Shown: positions 34,270 to 47,689, counted from the first letter of the stretch. The stretch: 64,000 nucleotides of DNA from Mytilus trossulus (GCF_036588685.1 NC_086380.1:66476180-66540179), one strand, 5' to 3'. Notes: a model not told the origin generated them from the sequence alone. Numbers and translations are program-made.

Positions 34270-35859
34270 AGCAGAATATTGAAAATGTATTTCAGATTCA
34301 ACTTCTTGCTTGTTTAAATTTAGAAATTGTTTTGTTGTTATATAAAATTTATAAAATCAGCCAAATATCAACTATTTTTCTAATTTTTCAATCTCATGAA
34401 ATAAAACATATAAAATACACTTAGATTTTCTTGATAAGATTTATAAAGGGGATTACTGCGGGTTTATTAAGTTAAGCTTGTTTCATTGTAGATGATCAAT
34501 ATTATGAAAGTAAAGAAATTCTAACAACGAAATGCTGTCAGTGCATACGTTGCTTTGTTTAGGAAAATGAAAGATGATATACTATGTAAGGGTTTTAACA
34601 GAAATTTATTGATTTTTATTCCAAGCAACCCAACTTGTCAATTTTTTTATAATGCTCAGTATTTTATTTTTATATCTGTTTGATTTCCTCATAATTCGTT
34701 CTCGAGCGTTGCGAATGAAAAAACAAAAAAAGCAAAAACAGTAGTATTGTGCTGTTCAATAGTTGTCAGTCGATTAAGCAAAAACAGATCATAGTTACAA
34801 ACTATATCCAAGAGAAACACATCCCCTAAAAGAAGAAAACAACGGAACAACAGAAACACTGAACGGCATGAAAAAACGAATGCCATCATTCATATAAACG
34901 GACAATATGATCACAACTTCATATTCCTGACTCGATACAGAGCAGTTTAAAAAAAATGGTTGGTTGAACCTTTTATTATGGTTAGAAAAACCTCCTGCCT
35001 ATACGGAAATGTTTGTGACGAAAAGTTCCGTTTATACAACTAAACTTAAGTGTGTATCCGTGTGTTTATGTTGTGTTGTTGGTTGTTTAATTTTCAATTC
35101 GTGTCTTTCACTCGTACACGGACGACAAAAGCCAAGTATACTCTTTAACAGGGTTACCCTAGAAGTCTACTGGAAGCGTGATTAAGGGAATCCTGGTCAC
35201 ATGAATTAATAAATGGATTCTGGTGTAGCCTGAAAGAAGTCTTGCGAGTGAACATAAACACAAAAACGATTAACAGTTCAATACTTTATTATTCAAATTC
35301 CAAAGTAACAGTTACACAATTTACAACATCTAAGGCTAAAAAATACGGTAGCATTATCTTAAATCTCTTACGTACACATCTCTTGTACCAATAACGTATC
35401 TATCTACAGATATTTCTCCCTTTTATGCCACTCAAACAACCTGATTACAATATGGTTAAATGGATCCAAACAAACAAAAAATAATCAACTGGAGCTGAAT
35501 TACAGGAATTCGGAGCACGGATCATGGAGCAAATGTCAGCCGGAACTGAGGTCAACTGGGGCACCTGTATAAACATAGCAACGGGGCACCAGCTGAATAA
35601 TATGGCATTGATTGATTTGACATTTATAATTAACCAGTACAATCTTATTGAAGAGGATAACAATATATTGTAATGAATTATCACTGAACTGTAAATAAGA
35701 ATAAGAAATCTGATTATACAATGATAATAAAACCCACTGGTGCATGTAATGAATGCCAAATGCTACACGTTAAATGTTAAAAATTACGTGACAGAAATGA
35801 AGTAAAGACAGACAAGAATATTTTCAGAAAAATTCATAAATAATAACATTTATGATTAT

Positions 35860-36385
35860 TGATATGGTATGAGTGGAACAGTAAGATTATTGTCCCCAAA
35901 GGTGCATGTATTGCCTTGATGCGTAGCCGAGGGCAGTTGTAGTTTGAGAGGGGACAAGAGGTTTAATATTTAAGTAATATTTAGTCAGTGAGTGTTTAAT
36001 CATACCAAAAGAGACTCAAGACAATACATGTCGGGGCGAAATCAGCTATCGTAACACAAAAAGCGGAACACAACCATAATATTTAACGATTACTTCATAT
36101 ACTAGTATATTCTAGATTTTAAGGTAACGTTTTGCACTGACGTCAACCCTTAATACAATAGGTAAAAGTTGACGCCTTATCTCACGCTGTGTTTTCAATA
36201 TCTTTCAATCCCGTAGATGCATTTAACACTTCACGATGTATGACGACGCTTGCGGTCAAATAGTTTCATTGAGGTCCAATAGTAGGAAATTATTGACCGG
36301 TTGAATATTTCAACGCGTGCAATTTGAAAAATAGTAAATATTGTGTTCTTTTTTTATTTAGAAAATGATAACTGAGGTATCATAA
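35860..36385 (+). repeat. Two-copy dispersed element, copy 1
   Basis: GATATGGTATGAGTGGAACA, GATGCGTAGCCGAGGGCA, GACGACGCTTGCGGTCAAAT and AGAAAATGATAACTGAGGTA occur in the same order as in the copy at 38548-39050. Coding capacity is absent. Confidence 0.7.
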
Positions 36386-37299
36386 AAATAGAATCTACAT
36401 CACAACATGTAAAGCACAGAATAACAACGTATACCTCCCATGAATTTACGACAGCCCACCTGATTATTTCATAACTTTTTATTTTTAACTTTTTATTTCA
36501 GTATTTTTGACATATAGCTCTTCAACGGTGTCGGTACTTATACATCTTCGGATTTCAAATATTTGGCTTTGAACGTTCTTGATGAAGGTAAATTCAGAAA
36601 AGCGCTTCGGACGCAATAAATTATTAAATTGGTTTTTTTTTAATGTTAACATTGTCAGATGTAAATGCAGGAAACCGAAGAAAAAGTCTGCCAAAAATAT
36701 AAAAAAAGGGACATTTGAGTCCCAACTAGACATGCAAAATTCACACTTTACGAAGAACCTTCCTTTAACAATAATTTGCACTAAAAAAGTTGTTTAATAA
36801 AAGAATCGCAATTTTTCTTCCCAGCATGGTGAACTTTTTCAAGGTATTGAAACAGTACATCCCCGTAATGTTTTTTGTTCGTTGTTTATGTATTTTTTGT
36901 GTTTTTGGAAGATTTGTGATATGCATACTGTTGTCAGGTCATTAAGGATTACATTAATATCGATTCACTCATGTCTTTGCATCGGAAATAAACATATTTA
37001 TTCTTAAACCAGTTGTTGGCCTGATACGGGTTATGTTCCATATTAATTTTAAGGTATTATACTAAACCACAAACGGAAGGGATTGTATTTTCATATGATG
37101 ATGACCTACTGATTCAATCAATCTAATTGAGGGTTGGAACTGGCATGTCAGTAACTGCTAGTAGTCATTGGTTAATTTATGTATCATTGTCGTTTTGATT
37201 AGTTTCTTTTGTTACCTATTTTGACATCTGAGTTTTACTGTGCGTATTGCGTATCCTACATTGGCTAGAAGTAGAATAAGACGGTTGATATCTAACAAA

Positions 37300-37912
37300 G
37301 CATGTTTAACCCCGCCGGTTTTTGCGCCTGACCATAGTCAAGAGCGCCTGGGCTTTGTAAGTCTGGTATTTTTCTAATTTAAGTTAATTCATATGTGTTG
37401 GAGTTTAGTGTGACGTCGATTTTAACTGAACTAGTACACAATTTTATTTAAGGGCCAGCTAAAGACCTCCTTTGGATGCGGAATTTTCTCGCTGTGTTGA
37501 AGACCCATTGGTACCCTGGTTTGTGTCTGCTCTTTATTCGAGTTGTTGTCTTTTTGACATATTCCCGATTTCCATTCTCAATTTAAAACTATTATTTTTT
37601 TCTTACACAGCATGTTTAACCCCGCCGGATTTTTGCGCCCGTCCATAGTCAAAAGCGCCTGGGCTTAGTAAGTCTGGTATTTTTTTTAAAATAAAGTTAA
37701 TTCATATGTGTTGGAGTTTATTGTGACGTCCATTTTAACTGAACTAGTACACAATTTTATTTAGGGGCCAGCTAAAGACCTCCTCTGGATGCGGAATTTT
37801 GTCGCTGTGTTGAAGACCCATTGGTACCCTGGTTTGTGTCTGCTCTTTATTCGAGTTGTTGTCTTTTTGACATATTCCCCATTTCCATTCTCAAATTAAT
37901 ACTATTATTTTT
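37300..37912 (+). repeat. 310-bp direct tandem duplication carrying family A
   Basis: GCATGTTTAACCCCGCCGG starts at 37300 and 37610. Each unit continues through AAGCGCCTGGGCTT-type text, GTGTTGGAGTTTA and GCTAAAGACCTCC to the family A tail CCATTTCCATTCTCAA (CGATTTCC in unit 1). The units are nearly identical. Confidence 0.85.
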
Positions 37913-38547
37913 TTCTAACAACGATTTCAAATTAAAACATGATTAAAAAATACAATTATATTAAACTTTTTTTCTCAATAAAATCTTCGTGATCTTTGAT
38001 GAATTTTCTTCAAATCGATTTACATGAACCAATATATTATATTAGTACTATTGGATCAATTGGCAAACTCTTTATTTTCCATTGTATATTTAGGTTTCAA
38101 GTATTGCCAGTATTGTCAATATTTTGGCCCTCGAATACCACGGGTTTTAATGATATCTTATAACAAACATTGTTGCGCTTTAAGAATGAGTAAAAGATAT
38201 ATTAAACAAAACGAAATACAGCGTTTGAGATCTTTTATGTGTTATATATATCCAAGAAATAAAATGGACCAGATCAGCAGTTCACGTAATACGTGTCATT
38301 TGCAATGTTAATATGTTAATTGGGTTTTCTGTAAATCATTATATTGGAACCTTCAAAATGTTAAGAAACTGGAAATGATGATATATTTTATCAAACTCGT
38401 GTAAACGGACATGCTTGATTTATAACGAAAACGAAAAAGTTTAAACTTTTAAGGCAAAAAATTCGAACCCTTAATGTTTTATATTCAATGCAACGATAGC
38501 AAATATATCATCAGTAAGCCTAGTTATTATAAACAATGTATACTTAT

Positions 38548-39050
38548 TGACTGGGTATGAGTGGAATAGTAGGTTTATTGTCACGAGGCGTAGCCGAGGG
38601 CAATAGTTGTATCAGAGGAACAATAGACTTACTATTCCAGGAATATCCAGTCAATAAGAGTTTTTATTATATATTGAAAAGACAACAGACAATAAATTGC
38701 GGTGATAAAATAATCAACAATCGTAATATTAAAGAGAAGAAACCAAACAATAACGTTTACTTCATAGATATGTTCAAATGCTTAGGCTACGTCTTGCACA
38801 TACGTCAACCATATACTAGATGCAATAGGTAAAACACGACGTCGTTATTCCCGCGTTAGTTTCAAAATCCCCCAATCGCGTAGCTGCATTTAAAATTCCG
38901 CGAAACATAATGACGCTTGCGGTCAAATAGTTTTACCCAGGTCCAAAAGTTGGGAATTTTTGACCGGTCCAATAGTTCAAAGCTTGTAATTTGAAAAATA
39001 GTGAAAATATTGTGTACTTATTTTCTATAGAAAATGATAACTGAGGTTTA
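38548..39050 (+). repeat. Two-copy dispersed element, copy 2
   Basis: GACTGGGTATGAGTGGAATA, GAGGCGTAGCCGAGGGCA and AATGACGCTTGCGGTCAAAT match copy 1 at 35860. An internal inverted pair, ACTGGGTATGAGTGGAATAG and CTATTCCAGGAATATCCAGT type text (about 38550 and 38630-38652), suggests a foldback left end. Confidence 0.65.
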
Positions 39051-39059
39051 ATAATGTCA

Positions 39060-39110
39060 AATATAATATGTCTCATTGGCACTCATACCACATCTTCCTA
39101 TATCTATGTA
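39060..39110 (-). repeat. Family B end fragment, inverted
   Basis: TGTCTCATTGGCACTCATAC followed by CACATCTTCCTATATCTATG is the inverted left end of family B. Confidence 0.5.
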
Positions 39111-40462
39111 ACCATATAATCGTTCATGTAGAAAATTAGCTCTAAATAATTCACTAAGTTAATGCGTTCATCGTGCAAATAGACATTGTTCATTTAAACC
39201 CTCATTGGAAGAAGATATTATTAAATTGGTAAAATATACTTTTGAGAAGAGTGTTAAATGAACCGAAAAAAAATCGAAAAAAAATTTGTTCAATATTTCA
39301 AGAATCAGTTTATCATCATGATCATTTCAAATATACAAAGTTTATTTTTCTTTTTTATATTGAACATTGAATCCTCCATCCTTATCGAGACATTGAAAAA
39401 AATACTCTTGACAAAAATAAATTGGTTCTAACATATGACGTTTATTTAAGCTAATAAAGTTAAAGCTCTTTGATGCATAAGTGAATGCTTCAGTTGTTAT
39501 GACACACTGTGAATATGTAAATAACACATTGATTCAAATAGAACAATGAACTAATACAATGCTTTTTCAGAATTATAAAAGAAGGTTTGTCGAGGATTGA
39601 GTACTTTACAATAATTTGATTTCTATGAATAAAAACAGTGCAAACGAAAAAAATATATGTTTTATTTTACTTGTCATCTTAATCAGAAAATAAAATATAA
39701 AAAAACGTGTTTGAGATATTAAAATTGTTTCGATCGGGTTAATTTGAGCCGTGATAATTAAAAAAAAAAAGAAAGAAAGTGAAAAAACCAGCGCCGTGTA
39801 CATTTGAACATATAATTGAGCTTTCCAGTACTCTAATTAATGTCCTGTTCTCAGTTACCTAAACTCGGTGTTGTGTTAGAAAAAGTCACCCTTTACCTAC
39901 ACACAGTTACGTTCCTATTGATGATACTCCATGTTTTCATGTAGTTTAAATCAGGTTTTGTCTACACAAAGTCGATAATCAATGTAGGCCTTGTTTATTG
40001 TACACAAAAGTAGGTATTTAGAACATGAATTTTACATTATGTTAAAATCATTTTTATTTTTTTTGTTTAAACTTGATATATTGCTTAGTTATAAAAATAG
40101 TAAACTCATAGCTAGTATCTTAGTTCCGGTTAAATGCACAATTAGAAAGACATGTCAATATTATAAATATCTCGTAATATTTCGTTTGTAACTTGTATTT
40201 TTTCCATGGAACCTTTATTGACAGAGGCTAACTAATTCTTAGTCTTGTAAAGAATTGATCATTTATATTGTCAGTATACTTGATATTTTATCTGCTTTGA
40301 ATACTATTATTTGTCTCTTATTACTTTCTCAAGAAACACATATAAATGCGTAAATAGAAAATCAAAAGATAACAAATATAAAACGAATTATAATAATTGT
40401 GCACTAAATCTATTTGGCAGTGTTAACTGTAATATAACTGTAACGGTTTTCATCCTTCTCTA

Positions 40463-40910
40463 GGTGTAATACCACCATTGATTTTTCCCTATAAGTCTTT
40501 TTTTAATTACACAGTATTTACCTTTATTTCAACCTAAGAAATACTTTGCATGTATAAGGTTTAATCCTTTCCAGTGATACAGTGAAAATTTCACACTACA
40601 TTTCATTGCATATAAGAAAGTACGTACCAACACCGGAAGTAAACAACCCAATTTTTACACTGTTATTTGCTGGTTACCTGCTTTGGTAACTTTGTAACCT
40701 TAACGTTCCAAAATATTTTATAAGACCATCAAATAAAAAAAGAATGATGCTTTCAGACTTCCAACATACATATTTACGACTCAGAAAAATTTAACTGCAA
40801 TGAAATGCAGGGTTCATTTTCTACAGCTGTCAAATTCAAGGAAATATTTTTTTAGACCTACTTTCGTATGCAACCGGATGCAACGTACCATGATTTGGTG
40901 GTATTACACC
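40463..40910. mobile_element. TIR element, 448 bp
   Basis: GGTGTAATACCACCA at 40463-40477 and its exact reverse complement TGGTGGTATTACACC at 40896-40910 bound a non-coding body. The element at 58136-58793 has related ends (GGTGTCAAACCACCAATT). Confidence 0.75.
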
Positions 40911-41035
40911 TCTATGGGGGTACACATTGAAATTTGGAAAGAACGCAGTTCCATTATTTTGCTTTTGTCAAATTTAAGTTATATTTTAAAACTACACTTT
41001 GAAAATTGTTTTAACTCTTTAACTTTTATATAGAT

Positions 41036-41260
41036 ATAGGAAGATGTGGTGTGAGTGCCAATGAGACAACTCTCCATCCAAATAACAATTTAAAAAGTAA
41101 ACCATTATAGGTTAAAGTACGGCCTTCAACACGGAGCCTTGGCTCACACCGAACAACAAGCTATAAAGGGCCCCAAAATTACTAGTGTAAAACCATTCAA
41201 ACGGGAAAACCAACGGTCTAATCTATATAAACAAAACGAGAAACGAGAAACACGTATATA
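41036..41260 (+). repeat. Family B dispersed element
   Basis: AGGAAGATGTGGTGTGAGTG, CCAATGAGACAACTCTCCAT, GTACGGCCTTCAACACGGAG and GGGCCCCAAAATTACTAGTG. It is the closest relative of the inverted copy at 9835, sharing the 'acacggagccttggctcacaccg' segment. Confidence 0.75.
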
Positions 41261-41707
41261 TTACATAAACAAACGACAACTACTGTACATCAGATTGCTG
41301 ACTTAGGACAGGTGCAAACATTTGCAGCGGGATTAAACGTTTTAATGGATTCCAACCTTCTCCCTTTTTCTGAAACAATAGCATAACATCACAACATAGA
41401 AAAACATACGATAAAATATCAATTGGCAGACTTAACTCAATAAAAAAAACGTATGATTAAACATTGAACGAATAAATTTGATCTGCGATATCTGAATACA
41501 AATGCACAGTTAACTAAATATTAGAGACAAACATTCATGACCAAAAAGCTGACAAACAAATTCAAACACACTGAGAAATATTTAACCAATCAATGTTCAC
41601 TTTAGAAAAAAACGGTTTTTTATAATCTTGAAGTTCATACAAATGTTGTAAGAATAAGTGAAAAATTTCTATTAAAACTTATTTTACATAAAATGTCCAT
41701 ATCAATT

Positions 41708-42015
41708 AAAAGATTGATTTTTCGTTTTTTTTTTATACAATATATTCACGTATGCAGGGAATATGATTTATATGTTTAGATTGGTTTTAAGTAACACTTT
41801 ATAATCATGGTAATATAAGACATAAATAGCTATATAGGTGTAGAATAAAAACATGTATTGATAAAAGATTGATTTTTCGTTTTTTTTATATAATATATTC
41901 AAGAATGCAGGGAAGATGAATTTTAGGTTTAGATTCGTTTTATTATTCACTTTATAATCACGGTAATGTAAGACATAAATAGATGAAGAATACAAATTGT
42001 ATTGATACTTGTAAC
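41708..42015 (+). repeat. 155-bp direct tandem duplication
   Basis: AAAAGATTGATTTTTCG starts at 41708 and 41863. Both units continue with ATATATTCA, TGCAGGGAA and CTTTATAATCA before AAGACATAAATAG. Diverged by many small changes. Confidence 0.75.
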
Positions 42016-42788
42016 ACAGTTTGAATTCGGTGCTGTATTATTGGATTTAGAATTTCGATTGAAGTTTTAACGACACAGTATATATAATCGAACGTAACGT
42101 AGCTGGAAAGGTATTTTTTCTAATTTAACTCGATTTATTTTTTTCAAGACGAGTGTGTGATGATTTTTATTAAATCAATGTTTGGTTTGTTTGAAATCGG
42201 TTTTCCATTGGTCAAAATTCGATTAGGATTTCTAATATCTTGCTTTCCTCTTGATGACGTCATACAAAAAGTGACTGTTTATAGTAACTTTTGATTTTGT
42301 TAGTTGATTAAAGTTAAATGGTATTTGTTTTACTCTACCGGACAATGATGAACTACTGAGTGTAGCACCATATAGACAGTGAATCAAAGTAAGACCACTG
42401 CTTATCTGGACTTACTGATTTTTTCAACAGTTAAAGAACAGACTGTGTCTTGCAGTAGAATGTTTCATGTTCCTCTGCAGCTGTTTTAAGTTGATGTATT
42501 TTAGTATTTTTTTAGTGTTATGTATACAGTTGTCTTTTTTCGTTACTTCTGCTTTAAACCATGTTTTGATAAGCCTAAATTCGAATTTGGATTAATTAAC
42601 CTGTATTTCCCGCCTCCATTTTCTAAATAATGAGATATTTAGATGACAATGCTGAAATTGTTTCGTGTCTTAGAATATTTGACTTTGCTTTATGTCGTTT
42701 GGGGGTTCAACAGCACTTCAACAATTATAAGTTTTGGTAATTTGCTCATTGTTTAAGGTCATACGCATGAACCAGTGATCTCTCAGTG

Positions 42789-42793
<5 letters not shown>

Positions 42794-42822
<29 letters not shown>
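42794..42822. repeat. (TC)n microsatellite
   Basis: An uninterrupted TC run of about 14 repeats. No flanking gene. Confidence 0.95.
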
Positions 42823-42824
<2 letters not shown>

Positions 42825-43718
42825 TTTAAAAGATAAATCAGCTATTGATATAAACATATCTGATGTTAATCTTCCAGGTAAATATGACTATGTCAATATT
42901 TACCAAATAACACTTGTTCTTTTCCTTTTATTAATTTCTTTTTTTAATTAATTTCAAAACAGCATGCGTAAAATATACATGTTATAGCATTTTGTCACGA
43001 GGAAATTCCCAGAAAAATTAAAATTTATTGGAATTTTCAGCAGTTTTACGTCAGATATTGATATAGAGTTATAAAAATGAAATACAAACTTTCAATCAAA
43101 AAATGATTGAACAGATTTTTCGGATTTCTAAATGTGTTTCATTTGATAATCGGCAGGATGTGATATATTGTTGGATGTTGCTAATGGGAATATATAACGG
43201 ACAATTGATTAGTTTTACAAGACTGTCAAGTAGGGATGTGCTGGATTACCATATATAACATTTAGTCTTTAGAGATAGCATTAAAACACAATATTTAATA
43301 TAAAAATGGAAATGTAGATTTTGATAAGGCGATAAGACACGTTGAAATATTAAATAATTGCTTTTGAACCGACATTTATTTATATTCTTGTTTGTTACTA
43401 ACAACATGGAATACACAGCTATTTAAATTGATTTGAATTTTAATATTGAAATGTAGAGAGAATATAACTTCTGCAGACTGTATGACCAATAGACAAACCA
43501 TATGTATTGCACTTTGCACAAACATTGAGTAAAACATTGTTTATGTAAGTTCGAAGTCGCATGTGGTTAAAAAAAAATGCTTAAAAAAACCTGGTTACAC
43601 TGATTTTATAACTTTAAATTTTTCGGGCATCGGAAAAAAAGATTTTAAAGAAAGTCTGATAGTGTTTGATTAGGAATTTCATTTTCAACATTCATAAACC
43701 GATAGCAAGGAAAGAGAC

Positions 43719-46599
43719 ATGTTTGAAAAAGTAATAATTGATATCGGTGGACAAACGTTTGTTACTAAACGGAGTACTCTCCAACGTTATCCAGACACCA
43801 AGTTGGCGAACATTTCAGAAACATGCGAACATTTTGATAAAACTACTGAAGTGTACTACTTTGATAGGAATCCATTGATATTCCAATCGGTACTAGACTA
43901 TTACCGAACTGGAAAACTGCATTTTCTGTCCAACATGTGCGCAGAACAAATTCGTGATGAGCTTCAATTTTGGGAAATATCTACTGCTGATCTCGGCCCA
44001 TGCTGCTGGAAATATTTCTATGCAGTTGATAGCGATTTGAAGACCTGTAAAGTTATCGACACACACTTCTTCCATAGAAACTGTGTGATATACAGTTCCA
44101 CAAGCTCTTTATCAAAAGTCAAGAGCAGAATATGGAATTTACTGGAAAGTCCCGGTTCATCAAAAATTGCATTCGTAAGTTTTAAGCTATAAAATACAAC
44201 AGTTGAAATATTTCTGTATTATTTTTAGTCTGATAAGATTTGTTCAATATCATATGAAACTTATTAAAGTTGCCAGCGATTAAAATACAAATCAGATAAT
44301 TATTTATTTTGTTTTTTATTTCTATTAAGCAATACGAAATGTAAATTGAAAGTAGTATACGTTCTTCTTGTTTCGAACCTGAAAAAATAAACATAAACAC
44401 TAGTACTTTATCTAGGTCTTTATTGAGAAATTTGTTTTACTATAAACGCACAATATTAACAAAAATGAACTCATTACACAAATACTGCTGCATTGCAGTT
44501 TTGAAAGGAAATAGTTACATCGTCTCTATATGCTCTATCGCTAAATAACTTTAAAAAAACCGGAACCATTAAATGGTTGACAGATAAGTTGTGTCAGTGT
44601 TTCACCTTATTACAGTCACATTTCTTCGGTCCTGAAGTTTTTTTATTCCAATATAGTTGTCTTATCTTTACTGAGTTTTGATTGTGCATGGCGAAGTTTA
44701 CGTTTTTTTCTAATGTTGAGCTGTGAAACCCCTGTGCTAGGTTAATTGGATAGTTTAGACCTCGTGTATATGTTTAACCCCGCAAAGTCCTTTATAAGTT
44801 GTCCCTTGTAAAACCTTTTATTCATAAGTTATCGTTAGTTGCTGTATGTCTTTTGTCGGTGATTGTTAGCTTCGGCGTTTGAATTGTATCTCATTTTTTC
44901 ATGTTCAAGTTTCTGAACCGTCAACCTTCTTATATTCATACCATAACAAACGTTTTTATTTAAATGTCATTCTTTCACTAATAAGGATAGTTCACCTCAT
45001 ATCATAACTGTACATAGAAGTTAGTGTTCGGCGATCTCTTTTTTACAAGAGAAATGATTCAAATTTGGACAGGTAACATATGCATTCTTATACAAAGCAA
45101 TATATCATACGCAATTGCATTTAATATAAATTTCTCTCAATAAATAAAAATATTTCAGAGCTTACATTTGCTATCATAATGTCTTTGATATCTGGTTTCT
45201 TCTGATTAGAAAATTATTGAAGAAAAGGTTTCTAGAGGTACAGATAAAACTGTTCTTTTCACAGATTTGTGACCGTTATGATTTAGTTCACCGTCATGAA
45301 ATATCAGATGTATATGTATATGTTCAAATTTTCGTTCCCATAATAACGCCCTTTTGTCCGCCATTGTAAGATCAACTCATTAATTCTACATGTTGTCAAA
45401 TATTTACTAAACATGATTTACAGGAAGGCTGCAACATATTTAACAGGATTTACTAACACTTCCATGAAACCTGAGATCTATCGGTTTCCTGGTGAGAGTC
45501 GTATTGCTTATTTTTTTTATTGTCTATGCAGACCCGTTAGTGGCCTTCAGCTGTTGTCTGCTTTTTGTTGGGTTGTTGTCTCTTTGACATATTCACCATT
45601 TCCATTCTCAATTTTATTTTAATGACTATTATTTGCACTTTTAAGTCTTTGCTTTGTTCATGTTTTTTTCATTTATTGAAAGGAATGGTGTTGCTGGCCT
45701 CTGACTTTTGAAATTTTATTGTCCCTTTGGCTTCCTAAACATTGTTGTCCACCTTTCTCATCCTTTTATTTTTATCTAATTATTTTTTTCAGGTATGGCA
45801 GATATTTTACCTGTGTGTTGTGTGCATAGCCATATTTTTATCAATAATCCAATCCTTTGAGTTGTCAAGAACGGAGATCAGGGGAGATTATAACGAGACA
45901 TCAGATGAAGGTATAAACAAACGTCTTTGTAACCACGGTAACTGGATTGGCATCGTTTCTAATGTTTGCATCATTATTTTTACTTTAGAAACATCGTTAC
46001 GTTTAGCATCTTGTCCGTGTAAATCAGCTTTTTTTCGAAGTTTTTTAAATATTGTAGATATCGTATCCGTAGTCGGATGTTTTGCACACTTTATAGTTGG
46101 CGCATTTCCTGATTCGAATGAAGCATTATTTACTTTTACGTATGCTTTGGTAATTTTACAAGGATTCAGATTTTTCCGTTTAGAGCGTTTCATAGAAGGA
46201 TTGAGAATAATGCTCCTGTCGATAAAACAAAGTATAAAGATGCTTTGTTTGCTTATTTTAATTTTACTAATTTCGTCCATTATTTTTGGAATGACAATGC
46301 ATATTGTGGAAATGAATGGCGATTTCGCAGATGCAATCAGTAGTTTTTATTGGGCTATAATCACTATGACAACCATAGGTTACGGCGATATTTACCCAAA
46401 AACAAAATGCGGACAAATAATAGCATCTGTTTGTGCCACTTTCGGCTTGTTCCTGTTGAGCATGCCTATAGCGGTCGTTGCCAACAATTTCACCGACTTA
46501 TACAAAAGATATTGTGAACATCAGTGTCATCTTCATCAGCAGAAAACGAGAAACTTGTGTAAAAATGACAAAACAGAGTTAATTCCGATCAAATACTAA
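43719..46599 (+). CDS. Shaw-like Kv potassium channel subunit, paralogue 3
   Basis: Exons 43719-44174 and 45793-46599 (ending TAA) join in phase 0 across a 1618-bp intron (GTAAGT...TTTTTTTCAG), again 152 plus 268 codons. T1 has KLHFLSNMC and DLGPCCW, so the zinc motif is complete. S1 and the S1-S2 loop are the most diverged parts, yet the loop retains a sequon (NET) at the same residue as NVT in the other copies. S2 is IFTLE with Ser at the Shaker E283 position. S4 reads YALVILQGFRFFRLER, as in paralogue 2, with the outer three charges absent. The filter is TIGYGD and S6 carries MPIAVVANNF. The tail has CEHQCHLHQ and ends LIPIKY. Paralogues 2 and 3 are closer to each other than to 1 (VVGCFAHFIVGAFPDSN, Q in S4). 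The intron contains a family A piece. No clear AATAAA was found close after the stop. Confidence 0.9.
45520..45622 (+). repeat. Family A fragment in paralogue 3 intron
   Basis: GACCCGTTAGTGGCCTTCAG, then TTGTCTCTTTGACATATTCA and CCATTTCCATTCTCAATTTT. It creates a meaningless open frame at 45413-45622. Confidence 0.6.
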
Positions 46600-46837
46600 T
46601 TCAGAAGTCGGATTGAAGGTTATACTTCTTACTTATTCTTTTACAACTTACTTTGTTAGATAAAACATTTATATCAGTAAAGTTTCCAATATTTAGAAGT
46701 TATCTATACTACCAAAGGAAAAGACCGATTTCATTTCGCCGCAACTCATCTGAAACCATGCAAAATCAGAAATATTTGTGATATGACGTATAAATGTAGT
46801 GTTTTGTACGTCTTCACTTTGTCTTTGAAACAATCTA

Positions 46838-47400
46838 ATTTGCACACTTTATAGTTAATGCATTTCCCGATTCAAATGACGTTTTTTCATTTTTGCGTAT
46901 TCGTTAGTCATTTTACAAGGATTCAGATTTTTACTTTTGGAGCGTTTCATAGAAGGATTGCGAATAATTCTCCTATCGATAAAAAAAATAGTATATAGAT
47001 GCTTCGTTTGCTTATTTTAATTTTGCTTAGTTCGTCCATTATTTTTGGGATGACCATACATATTGTGGAAATGCAATCAGTAGCTTTTATCGGGCTATTA
47101 TCACTATGAAAAAAAAAGGTTATGGCGATATCTACCACAAAACAAAATGTGGGCAAATTATAGCATCTGTTTGCTCGACTCTCGGCCTGTTTTTGTTAAT
47201 CGTGCCAATAGCAGTTATTGCCAACAATTTTTACTGACGTATACAAGAGACATTGTGAACACCAATGTCATCTCCGTCGACAGAAGATCCGCAGCTTGTG
47301 TAGAAATTATAAAACATGGTTTGTTTCTGATAAAAAAAGATGATGCAAAAGTCTGACTGTAGGTTATACTTGCTTATTCTCTAAACATTGCTTTGTGGTT
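46838..47400 (+). pseudogene. Truncated, disabled fourth Kv channel copy
   Basis: Starts abruptly in S3 (TTGCACACTTTATAGTTAAT) about 240 bp after paralogue 3 ends, and follows its exon 2 through S4 (GGATTCAGATTTTTACTTTT), S5, the pore, S6 and the 3' flank. T1, S1 and S2 are missing. Disabling changes include several shifts, a 19-bp deletion after GTGGAAATG (paralogue 3 has ATG repeated at both ends of the missing piece), and the filter region, where ACAACCATA is replaced by nine A, turning TTIGYGD into KKKGYGD. The S4 segment kept FRF but has Leu in place of the next Arg-type codon context (FLLLER). It derives from a paralogue 2/3-type gene. Confidence 0.85.
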
Positions 47401-47689
47401 ACAAAACAAAATCTTAATCAGGAAATTATAAAAATTTAGAAATATTGTTTTTGAGATAACTTTGCAAACATCGAAATATTCAAAAAGACAGTCAACTCAT
47501 ATAGATTCCACAAGTAAATCATAGTCATTACTGTTTCGTCTGAAAATCAAAAAATAGAAAATGTATCGCCTTTTAAATGGGCAAATAAATAAAATCCTGT
47601 CTTTTTATTTTGTACTGATATACAGATATGGAATCAGTGCAAGCTGTCTAAATATTTTGTCTTTCGGTCTTTGTTCTTAGAAGCTAATC

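Larger units (their letters stand above)
34270..43718. other. Intergenic region between channel paralogues 2 and 3
   Basis: About 9.4 kb with no recognised exon. It contains several repeat pairs listed separately. The open frames here (up to 104 codons) are unrelated to known proteins as far as I can tell. Confidence 0.5.

Noticed and set aside
23803-46280. Antisense ORFs of 122-130 codons opposite S2-S5 in all three channel genes (23803-24171, 33630-33998, 45888-46280)
   Set aside because: Their conservation is explained by the sense coding exon; the encoded peptides have no domain features.
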